Assembly (NCBI GenBank): GCA_033722375.1
Contig: JAWVZB010000088.1
Location: forward strand, 1 to 12,939
DNA: 12,939 nt
Reading direction: 5' to 3'
Source: JAWVZB01 sp033722375
GTDB lineage: Bacteria > Actinomycetota > Nitriliruptoria > Nitriliruptorales > Nitriliruptoraceae
The position numbers and the translations under genes were made by a program. This document shows, one piece after another, positions 7,235-12,939 of this stretch. Position 1 is the stretch's first letter. Every line of letters begins with the position of its first letter. Under the pieces are notes generated by a model. That model searched no databases and had not been told where the DNA came from. It saw only the letters and a list, made by a program, of their open reading frames with translations.

Positions 7235-7256
7235 GTTCATCTTCCGGGACGAACCC

Positions 7257-9074
7257 ATGACACCAGAACCCGTTGAGTTGCCACGCAGTGCCCTCGCGGT
7301 CGTCCGCGAAGGCCTGTCCCTGCTCGCCCGCTTCATCCGCCGCGAGCCGAAGGCCTACGCCATCGCCGCCTTCGGGGCGATCGCCTTCACCTCTGCGATC
7401 GTCGCGTCGGCCTACGTGATCGGACTCGTCACGGACGAGGTCGTGATCCCCGTCCTGCGTGACGGCGCCCCGCTCGGCAACGGGGTCCGCTGGGCGGTGA
7501 CCCTGATCCTCGCCGTGGCGGTGTGGAAGACGATCGGCATCGTGATCCGCCGCAGTGCCGCCGGATGGCTGCAGTTCCGCAACCAGATGCGCCTCCAGCA
7601 GGAGCTCGTCGGCCACCAGTTCGACCTGACGCTGCGCTGGTACGGCAGCCGCGCCACCGGTGACCTGCTGTCGGTGGCGGAGAGCGACGCGCGGCAGGCG
7701 ACCTGGGTGCTGGCGCCGCTGCCGTTCGCGACAGGGGTCGTCTTCCTGCTCGTCGCGTCCTTCGGGTTGATCCTCTGGACCGACCCGTGGCTGGCCCTGG
7801 TCGCCGGGGTGCTGATCGGGGCGGTGATGTGGATCGACGTCCACGGCAGCTGGGTCATGTTCCACGACTTCCAGGAGGCGCGACGGCGCACCGGGCGGGT
7901 GAGCGACATCGCTCACGAGTCCTTCGACGGGGCACTGACCGTCAAGGCGCTCGGTCGAGAGTCCTACGAGGGCGACCGTTTCGAGGCGGCGTCGTTCCAC
8001 CTCGCCGACCAGTTGATCGACGTCGGCCAGACCTGGGCGACCTACCGCTCGATCACCGAGGCGATGCCCTTCCTGACGACGATCGCGGTCGTTTTCGTCG
8101 GGACCTGGGAGATCTCGGTGGGCGCGCTCACCGTGGGGGAGCTGGTGCGTGTCGCTTACCTGCTGTCCCTGCTCGGGCTGCCCGTGCGGATCATCGGCTA
8201 TCTGATGTGGGACCTCGCCGAGAGCGTGGCCGGTGCGAGGCGGGTCGACGAGGTGCTGGCCGTCGATGACCGCGTGCGCTACGGCGGGCTGCCCGCGGCC
8301 GCGGTCGACGAGCCCTCCGCCGTACGGGTCCAGCACGTCGACTTCGCCTACGACGAGGGCTCCGTGCTGCAGGGCGTGGATCTCGACCTCCCGGCTGGAA
8401 GGAGCCTCGCGGTCGTGGGCCCCACCGGTAGCGGGAAGACCACACTCGTGCGGCTGCTCGCGCGACTCTGGGACCCCGACACCGGCACCGTCGGTCTCGA
8501 CGGTCGTGACGTTCGGGACCTCGAGCGGGGCGCCGTCGCGGCCGAAGTGGCGTTCGTCGCCCAGGAGACGTTCCTCTTCGACGACACCGTCCACGGCAAC
8601 ATCGCGCTGGGCCGGGACGTCACTCGTGACGACGTGGCGGCCGCGGCGCAGCTGGCTGGGGCCCACGAGTTCATCGCCGTGCTGCCAGACGGCTACGACA
8701 CCCGGGTCGGCGAGCGGGGCACCACACTGTCCGGCGGGCAGCAGCAGCGGGTCGCCCTGGCTCGGGCCCTGGTCCGGCGCCCGCGGGTCCTGATCCTGGA
8801 CGACGCCACCTCTGCGCTCGACCCGTCAGTGGAAACGCGCATCCTGCAGGGACTCACGGCGGCCGCGCTGCCCTCGACCCTCGTGGTGGTGGCCTACCGG
8901 CGCTCGAGCATCGTCCTGGCCGACGAGGTGATCTACGTCGAGGACGGGCGCGTCGTCGCCCACGGCACCCACGACGAGCTGCTGCGGAGCGAGGCCGGCT
9001 ACGTCCGTCTGCTCGAGGCGTACGACCGCGAAGCCGCAGGACGAGCTGACAGCACGATCGGAGGTGGACGATGA
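7257..9074 (+). CDS. ABC exporter half, permease-ATPase fusion with degenerate ATPase site
   Basis: This is a half-transporter of the type I ABC exporter class: an N-terminal six-helix membrane domain (roughly residues 33-320) fused to a nucleotide-binding domain (about 355-590), 605 residues in all. Walker A is GPTGSGKTT (388-396), the Q-loop Gln is 436, and the signature LSGGQQQR (491-498) is canonical. The residue after Walker B is Asp516 (LILDDATSALD) instead of the catalytic Glu, and the H-loop has Tyr547 (VAYRRSS) instead of His. These two changes mark it as the degenerate-site subunit of a heterodimeric exporter such as the TM287/TM288 or BmrCD type. The ATG at 7257 has only a weak upstream GGGAC. 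The substrate cannot be told from sequence; drug or lipid export are both possible. The gene follows the attenuator-like leader and overlaps its partner by ATGA. Confidence 0.93.
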   Translation: MTPEPVELPRSALAVVREGLSLLARFIRREPKAYAIAAFGAIAFTSAIVASAYVIGLVTDEVVIPVLRDGAPLGNGVRWAVTLILAVAVWKTIGIVIRRSAAGWLQFRNQMRLQQELVGHQFDLTLRWYGSRATGDLLSVAESDARQATWVLAPLPFATGVVFLLVASFGLILWTDPWLALVAGVLIGAVMWIDVHGSWVMFHDFQEARRRTGRVSDIAHESFDGALTVKALGRESYEGDRFEAASFHLADQLIDVGQTWATYRSITEAMPFLTTIAVVFVGTWEISVGALTVGELVRVAYLLSLLGLPVRIIGYLMWDLAESVAGARRVDEVLAVDDRVRYGGLPAAAVDEPSAVRVQHVDFAYDEGSVLQGVDLDLPAGRSLAVVGPTGSGKTTLVRLLARLWDPDTGTVGLDGRDVRDLERGAVAAEVAFVAQETFLFDDTVHGNIALGRDVTRDDVAAAAQLAGAHEFIAVLPDGYDTRVGERGTTLSGGQQQRVALARALVRRPRVLILDDATSALDPSVETRILQGLTAAALPSTLVVVAYRRSSIVLADEVIYVEDGRVVAHGTHDELLRSEAGYVRLLEAYDREAAGRADSTIGGGR

Positions 9075-10852
9075 ACGGCGCAGAGACCCACGAACGGACC
9101 GGCAACCTGCTGGTCGAGCTGGCACGAGCCGCTCGCACCGCGCCCGCCCTGACGCGCGGGCTCGGGCTGACGCTGGTGTTCGCGGCCATCGGGACGGCGG
9201 GCAATCTGGTCGTACCCATCGCCGTCCAGCGGATCCTCGACCAGCAGATCCTCTCGAGCGGTCCGATCTCGATGCCGGCCGTCGCCGGGCTGCTCGGCTT
9301 CGCGGCCCTGGGCCTGGTGCTCGCTGCCGTGGCCAACCGCACGGCGCTGCGCCGCCTCGTCGTGGCGGCCTCCGAGGGGCTCGCCCAGCTCCGCACCGCC
9401 ACCTTCCGGCACATCCACGACCTGTCGGTGCTCCACGTGGAGGCCGAGCGTCGCGGGACGCTGGTGTCGCGGGTCACGTCCGACATCGCCGCCATCAACG
9501 ACTTCCTCGAATGGGGTGGCGTCGGCATGATCATCGGGTCGGCCCAGATCGCCCTGACCATGGCGGTCATGCTGGCCTACGAGTGGCGGCTCGCGGTGCT
9601 CGTCGCCGTCGGCGCCGCGACCTACGGGGTCATGCTCCTGATCTTCCAGCGCGTGCTCCGCCGGGCCCACGACCGGGTCCGGACCCGTGTCGGCGAGTCC
9701 CTCGCAGCGATCAGCGAGGCGATCGTGGGCCTTCCCACGATCCGTGCGTTCGGGGCCGAACGGCGCTCGATGGATCGCTTGGGCGGGGCGCTCGACCGTC
9801 AGTTCCGTGCCGAGCTCCGCGTGTCGGTGCTCGGGGCGGTGATGTTCTCCTCCGCCGAGCTGTTCGCGGCCTCCCTCACCGCAGCTGTCGTGGCCGCCGG
9901 GGTGTGGTTCGGGGCCGGCTGGACCCTGACCGCCGGCCAGCTCGTCGCCTTCCTCTTCCTCGTGACACTGTTCATCGATCCGGTGCAGACCCTGGTCGAG
10001 GTGATGGATGCCGCACAGTCGGCGGCAGCCGGAGTCCGTCGGGTGCTGGAGGTGCTCGACACCCCCAAGGAGGTCGCCGACCCCGTGGATGGCGTCGCGT
10101 TGTCTCCGGGCCCGATCGACGTCGCCTTCCAGGCCGTCCGGTTCCGCTACCCGACCGGCGAGGACGTGCTCCACGACGTCTCCGTGAGCCTGCCGGCCGG
10201 CAGCCGCGTGGCTGTCGTCGGCGAGACCGGGTCGGGCAAGACCACCTTCGCGAAGCTCCTGGTCCGGCTGCTGGATCCTGCCGCCGGCCGCATCCTCCTG
10301 TCCGGGGTAGCGGTGGACCGGATCGCCTTCGCGTCTCTGCGGTCGCGGGTCGCGTTCGTGCCACAGGCGGGGTTCCTCTTCGAAGGCACCATCGCCGAGA
10401 ACGTCCGCTACGGCCGTCCCGGTGCCAGCGACCAGGAGATCCGGCGCGCGTTCGAGGAACTGGAACTGGCGGACTGGATGGGACAACAGCCCGCCGGTCT
10501 GGCGACCGAGGTGGGCGAGCGGGGCGGGCGCCTGTCGGCGGGGGAGCGCCAGCTCGTGGCGCTGGTTCGCGCCTGGATCGCCGACCCCGACCTCTTGGTG
10601 CTCGACGAGGCGACCTCCGCCGTCGACCCGTATCTGGATGTCCGACTGCGGCGGGCGATGGAGCACCTGACCGCCGGGCGGACCTCGGTGACCGTCGCGC
10701 ACCGGCTGTCGACCGCGCAGGTCGCCGATGTCGTGCTCGTGTTCGACGACGGACGGATCGTGGAGTCGGGGACGCACACCGAGCTGGTCGAGCGGGGCGA
10801 GGTGTACGGGCGGTTGTGGGCGGACTGGTCGCGCACCGCAGCCGCTCACTAG
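9071..10852 (+). CDS. ABC exporter half, permease-ATPase fusion with canonical catalytic residues
   Basis: This is the partner half-transporter, 593 residues, with a membrane domain (about 30-320) and a nucleotide-binding domain (about 348-585). Walker A is GETGSGKTT (384-392), the Q-loop Gln is 432, Walker B LLVLDE ends in the catalytic Glu513, and the H-loop His544 (VAHRLST) is present. Its signature motif is LSAGERQ (488-494) instead of LSGGQ. In the head-to-tail dimer its own catalytic residues face the normal LSGGQ of the first subunit (active site), while its altered signature faces the Asp516/Tyr547 site of the first subunit (degenerate site). The altered residues therefore fall together in one of the two sites, as in known heterodimeric exporters. 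The ATG overlaps the previous stop as ATGA and has GGAGGTGG at 9060-9067, so expression of the two halves is coupled. Confidence 0.94.
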   Translation: MNGAETHERTGNLLVELARAARTAPALTRGLGLTLVFAAIGTAGNLVVPIAVQRILDQQILSSGPISMPAVAGLLGFAALGLVLAAVANRTALRRLVVAASEGLAQLRTATFRHIHDLSVLHVEAERRGTLVSRVTSDIAAINDFLEWGGVGMIIGSAQIALTMAVMLAYEWRLAVLVAVGAATYGVMLLIFQRVLRRAHDRVRTRVGESLAAISEAIVGLPTIRAFGAERRSMDRLGGALDRQFRAELRVSVLGAVMFSSAELFAASLTAAVVAAGVWFGAGWTLTAGQLVAFLFLVTLFIDPVQTLVEVMDAAQSAAAGVRRVLEVLDTPKEVADPVDGVALSPGPIDVAFQAVRFRYPTGEDVLHDVSVSLPAGSRVAVVGETGSGKTTFAKLLVRLLDPAAGRILLSGVAVDRIAFASLRSRVAFVPQAGFLFEGTIAENVRYGRPGASDQEIRRAFEELELADWMGQQPAGLATEVGERGGRLSAGERQLVALVRAWIADPDLLVLDEATSAVDPYLDVRLRRAMEHLTAGRTSVTVAHRLSTAQVADVVLVFDDGRIVESGTHTELVERGEVYGRLWADWSRTAAAH

Positions 10853-10896
10853 CGTCGGCAGCAACGTCCCCCCACCGCCGCGACGAGGAGACGACC

Positions 10897-11670
10897 GTGG
10901 CAGACCGGCAGCCGATCATGGCCGGCAACTGGAAGATGCACAAGGATCACCTCGAGGCGATCCAGCTGGTGCAGAAGCTCGCGTACCACCTCGACGAGCG
11001 CGACTACGAGGGCCAGGACGTGGTGGTCTGCCCGCCGTTCGTGTCGTTGCGGTCGGTGCAGACGCTGATCGAGTCGGACCACCTGCCGATCGGCCTGGGC
11101 GCCCAGAACTGCCACTGGGAGGACGAGGGCGCGTTCACCGGCGAGGTGAGCCCGTCCATGCTGGCTCGTCTCGACGTCACCTACGTGATCTGTGGCCACA
11201 GCGAGCGGCGCCACTTGTTCGACGAGTCGAACGAGGTCGTCAACCGCAAGCTCAAGGCCGTCCGCACCCACGGGATGGTGCCGATCCTCTGCGTGGGGGA
11301 GACCCTCGACCAACGCGAAGAGGGCCGAGCGCAGGACGTCGTGTTCGACCAGCTCGACGGGAGCCTGGCAGGGGTGTCCATCGACGACCCCGCAGAGCTG
11401 GTGGTCGCCTACGAGCCGGTCTGGGCGATCGGGACCGGCAAGACCGCCACCCCGGACGACGCGCAGGAGATGTGTGCCGCGGTCCGGGGCAAGCTCGCGC
11501 AACTGTTCGGTCAGGACACCGCCGACGGCATCCGGGTGCAGTACGGAGGCAGCGTCAAGCCTGGCAACGTCCGCGACCTCATGGCCGAGGCCGACATCGA
11601 CGGGGCGCTCGTCGGCGGGGCGAGTCTCGACGCCGACGACTTCGCCCTCGTCGTCGGGTGGCGACGGTGA
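10897..11670 (+). CDS. tpiA: Triosephosphate isomerase
   Basis: The enzyme interconverts dihydroxyacetone phosphate and glyceraldehyde-3-phosphate, feeding the gap-pgk steps encoded upstream. The GTG at 10897 is chosen because GAGGAG (10885-10890) lies 6 bases before it and the product then starts just ahead of the conserved AGNWKM. The frame is open far upstream only as a shadow of the exporter gene. The protein has 257 residues, normal for the family. The catalytic set is complete: Asn11 and Lys13 in GNWKM, His101 in CGHSERR, Glu173 in AYEPVWAIGTGK with the flexible loop 6 directly after it, and YGGSVKPGN (216-224) binding the phosphate. The 44-base gap after the exporter holds no clear promoter or terminator, so tpiA may be read from the exporter transcript as well as from upstream. 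Confidence 0.97.
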   Translation: MADRQPIMAGNWKMHKDHLEAIQLVQKLAYHLDERDYEGQDVVVCPPFVSLRSVQTLIESDHLPIGLGAQNCHWEDEGAFTGEVSPSMLARLDVTYVICGHSERRHLFDESNEVVNRKLKAVRTHGMVPILCVGETLDQREEGRAQDVVFDQLDGSLAGVSIDDPAELVVAYEPVWAIGTGKTATPDDAQEMCAAVRGKLAQLFGQDTADGIRVQYGGSVKPGNVRDLMAEADIDGALVGGASLDADDFALVVGWRR

Positions 11671-11685
11671 GGGCCCGCGGGAAGC

Positions 11686-11712
11686 CAACCGTGCGCTCAG
11701 CGCGCACGGTTG
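11686..11712 (+). terminator. Strong hairpin after tpiA, probable terminator without T-run
   Basis: CAACCGTGCGC (11686-11696) and GCGCACGGTTG (11702-11712) form a perfect 11-bp stem around the 5-base loop TCAGC. It begins 15 bases after the tpiA stop. No run of T follows, which is common for hairpins at gene ends in high-GC actinobacteria; it may terminate or protect the 3' end of the tpiA message. Confidence 0.5.
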
Positions 11713-11736
11713 AGCAGCTCGCGGTTGGCGTGGGTC

Positions 11737-11754
11737 CGAGGTCCCATCACCTCG
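11737..11754 (+). other. Second hairpin downstream of tpiA
   Basis: CGAGGT (11737-11742) pairs with ACCTCG (11749-11754) around a 6-base loop. It follows the stronger hairpin by 24 bases. It could be part of a tandem terminator or of a small structured RNA; no T-run is present. Confidence 0.3.
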
Positions 11755-11772
11755 ACGGGCGGCCAGCGACCT

Positions 11773-11786
11773 ACTACCGGGGTAGT
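11773..11786. promoter_or_regulatory. Operator-like palindrome, copy 1
   Basis: ACTACCGGGGTAGT has perfect 6-base arms (ACTACC/GGTAGT) around GG. It matches the palindrome at 11880-11893 at 11 of 14 positions. It lies 80 bases upstream of the -35 box of the lipoprotein promoter, a position suited to a second or cooperative regulator site. The regulator is not identified. Confidence 0.45.
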
Positions 11787-11865
11787 GAGGGCTGTTTCGC
11801 GTGGAATCGCCCCGCCAGCGGCGTGAGCGGTGACCGCGCGGATACGGCGTGAGCGTTGTGGACCG

Positions 11866-11895
11866 TTGCACGAGCCTCTCCTACCGCCGTAGTAT
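11866..11895 (+). promoter_or_regulatory. Promoter of the solute-binding lipoprotein gene
   Basis: TTGCAC (11866-11871) and TAGTAT (11890-11895) are separated by 18 bases, a good match to the housekeeping sigma consensus (TTGACA and TATAAT). Transcription would begin near 11902, leaving an untranslated leader of about 85 bases. This is the best-looking promoter in the window. Confidence 0.6.
11880..11893. promoter_or_regulatory. Operator-like palindrome, copy 2, overlapping the -10 box
   Basis: CCTACCGCCGTAGT contains CTAC/GTAG arms around CGCC and shares 11 of 14 bases with the palindrome at 11773-11786. Its right end runs into the -10 box at 11890-11895, so a protein bound here would block RNA polymerase. 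That placement suggests repression of the lipoprotein gene by an unknown regulator. Confidence 0.45.
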
Positions 11896-11985
11896 CCGCG
11901 GCAACCGCCCCTTCTGTTCGACCACTGTTCGTGCGTCGGCGAAGGGTGCGGGAGACCCGGGACACCCCAACAACAAGGAGAAACC

Positions 11986-12939
11986 TTGAAGGGCTTGCGT
12001 ACGCCGAAGTGGCGCACGCTCGCCGCCGTCCTGGCCGCTGCGATGATCGCAGCCGCCTGTAGTAGTGACGATGGCGAGCCCGCTGACGACGTGACCGCGA
12101 CCGACGGTGAATCGCCAACTGATGGCGGCACCGACGGTGACGGCAGCGCCGGCGGAGAATTCACCTACCAGACCGGCATCTTCGAAGAGCCGACCACCGA
12201 CAACTTCTGGGCCTATTACGACCCGGACAGCTCGGTGTGGAACGGCTACATCCTCGGCGGCACGACGTGTTCGCTGTACACGCTGCTGTTCCCCGACGTG
12301 GAGATCATCTCGGGGATCGCGAACGAGGAGCCGCCGCCGACGCCTGAGGGTGATGGTCCGTCGACCGTGACCGTCACGATCAAGGACGGTGTGCAGTGGT
12401 CGGACGGCGAGCCCGTCACGGCGGAGGACATCGTCTTCACCTACAACACCGCACGCGACCTGACGCTGGGTGGGAACTGGCTGTCTGCCTACCCCTACCC
12501 GTCCGAAGAGGGTGGCGACGCGACCGTGATCGAGAGCGTCGAGGCGCAGGACGAGTCGACGGTGGTGTTCACCTTCAACAACAAGCCCGGTCTGGGCATC
12601 TGGCCCAACCAGGTCGGTCTCGCCCCGATCATGCCCGAGCACTTCTGGGCGGACACGGTCGAGGAGGCCAAGGGCTCCGAGGACGCGGCGACGACGCTCT
12701 ACGAGGCGTCCGGTGCCGATGCTCCCTCGTGTGGTCCGGTGATCTTCGAGGAGATCGAGGCGGGTGCGTTCGCGCGTGTCTCGGCCAACCCCGACTACTA
12801 CGACTCGGGCACGACCTACTCCTACGACGCGTCCGGCGGTGGCGAGTTCACCGAGGGTCCGTACTTCAGCGAAGAGGTCTTCTCGCTGTACGGCGGGCAG
12901 GACCCGGCCGTGCTGGCGCTGCAGCAGGGTGAGGTGGAC
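11986..12939 (+). CDS. ABC transporter substrate-binding lipoprotein, family 5 (peptide/oligopeptide type), 3' end missing
   Basis: This is the extracellular solute-binding component of an ABC importer of the oligopeptide/dipeptide/nickel class (SBP family 5). The TTG at 11986 is chosen because AAGGAG (11975-11980) sits 5 bases upstream and the frame then opens with a good lipoprotein signal: LKGLRTPKWR, a hydrophobic stretch (12-24) and the lipobox AAAC with Cys25 as the lipid anchor. Residues 26-57 are an Asp/Gly/Thr-rich linker. The family signature is visible at 129-157 (TVTIKDGVQWSDGEPVTAEDIVF, abbreviated), and DPAVLALQQGEVD at the window edge is typical of the family mid-region. It stays open through all 318 codons to the window end; full-length relatives usually run to about 550-650 residues. 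The permease and ATPase genes presumably follow outside. The ligand is unknown. Confidence 0.9.
   Translation, partial: MKGLRTPKWRTLAAVLAAAMIAAACSSDDGEPADDVTATDGESPTDGGTDGDGSAGGEFTYQTGIFEEPTTDNFWAYYDPDSSVWNGYILGGTTCSLYTLLFPDVEIISGIANEEPPPTPEGDGPSTVTVTIKDGVQWSDGEPVTAEDIVFTYNTARDLTLGGNWLSAYPYPSEEGGDATVIESVEAQDESTVVFTFNNKPGLGIWPNQVGLAPIMPEHFWADTVEEAKGSEDAATTLYEASGADAPSCGPVIFEEIEAGAFARVSANPDYYDSGTTYSYDASGGGEFTEGPYFSEEVFSLYGGQDPAVLALQQGEVD

Larger units (their letters stand above)
11671..11985 (+). other. 315-base structured intergenic region between tpiA and the lipoprotein gene
   Basis: I find no credible gene here on either strand. The first 90 bases hold hairpins at 11686-11712 and 11737-11754, and GCCAACCG (11684-11691) could alternatively pair with CGGTTGGC (11722-11729). 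The next 140 bases hold two 14-base palindromes, a direct repeat GGCGTGAGCG (11820-11829 and 11846-11855) and a promoter. The last 85 bases look like an untranslated leader. In many actinobacteria secG follows tpiA; no secG-like frame is visible here. Confidence 0.6.

Noticed and set aside
6903..8666. 587-codon minus-strand frame across the first ABC gene and leader
   Set aside because: It runs antisense through Walker A and the membrane domain of a clear exporter gene; its low-complexity His/Asp/Gly/Arg-rich translation looks like a frame shadow.
8999..10864. 621-codon minus-strand frame across the second ABC gene
   Set aside because: Antisense to an intact ABC exporter with all motifs; no family features in the translation.
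9064..10896. In-frame upstream extension of tpiA through the second ABC gene
   Set aside because: The extension is Arg/Gly/Pro-rich shadow sequence; a normal 257-residue isomerase begins at the GTG with its own Shine-Dalgarno at 10885-10890.
11697..12164. Minus-strand frame across the tpiA-lipoprotein intergenic region
   Set aside because: No recognisable start signal or motif; it covers the promoter and the signal-peptide region of the lipoprotein gene on the other strand.
1..12939. CRISPR arrays, tRNA/rRNA genes, insertion sequences and attachment sites
   Set aside because: I looked for regularly spaced repeats, tRNA-like cloverleaf arms, transposase frames and terminal inverted repeats and saw none.

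Overview
The window looks like part of the chromosome of a high-GC Actinomycetota bacterium. The evidence is the strong G/C bias at third codon positions, frequent GTG starts, the block uvrC-rapZ-yvcK-whiA followed by glycolytic genes (an arrangement typical of actinobacteria), and a RapZ Walker A that carries Arg where many other phyla have Lys. A deep-branching lineage such as Nitriliruptoria is possible, but that is inference. All confidently called genes lie on the + strand.

Layout. (1) 3-4660: a tightly coupled cluster of uvrC (5' end cut by the window), rapZ, yvcK and whiA. Each start codon overlaps the preceding stop (GTGA, GTGA, and an 11-bp overlap), so they are probably one transcript. 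(2) 4754-6955: gap and pgk, 3 bases apart, behind a short intergenic region with a candidate -10 box. (3) 6956-10852: a separate module between pgk and tpiA. It consists of a leader region and two overlapping genes for the halves of a heterodimeric ABC exporter. One half has a degenerate ATPase site and the other has canonical catalytic residues. (4) 10897-11670: tpiA, the glycolytic partner of gap and pgk. (5) 11671-11985: a structured intergenic region with hairpins, a good sigma-70-type promoter and two near-identical palindromes. (6) 11986-12939: the first 318 codons of a family 5 solute-binding lipoprotein with a TTG start, cut by the window end. The secG gene often found after tpiA in actinobacteria is not there.

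Most interesting point. The 300-base leader of the ABC exporter has the parts of a ribosome-mediated transcription attenuator. A 36-codon leader ORF (7078-7188) follows a perfect GGAGGTGA Shine-Dalgarno. Beyond it is a perfect 11-bp GC-rich hairpin (7210-7234) with a short U-rich tail. A 9-base segment inside the leader ORF (7164-7172) is exactly complementary to the upstream flank and 5' arm of that hairpin (7205-7213). A ribosome that finishes the leader peptide would mask 7164-7172 and let the terminator form. A ribosome stalled earlier, for example at the isoleucine run or the Arg-Arg-Arg run, would leave that segment free to form the antiterminator. The Bacillus subtilis bmrBCD operon, which also encodes a heterodimeric multidrug ABC exporter, is controlled by this general logic. 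The window may therefore hold an actinobacterial counterpart induced by translation-inhibiting drugs. This is a structural prediction from base complementarity and is untested.
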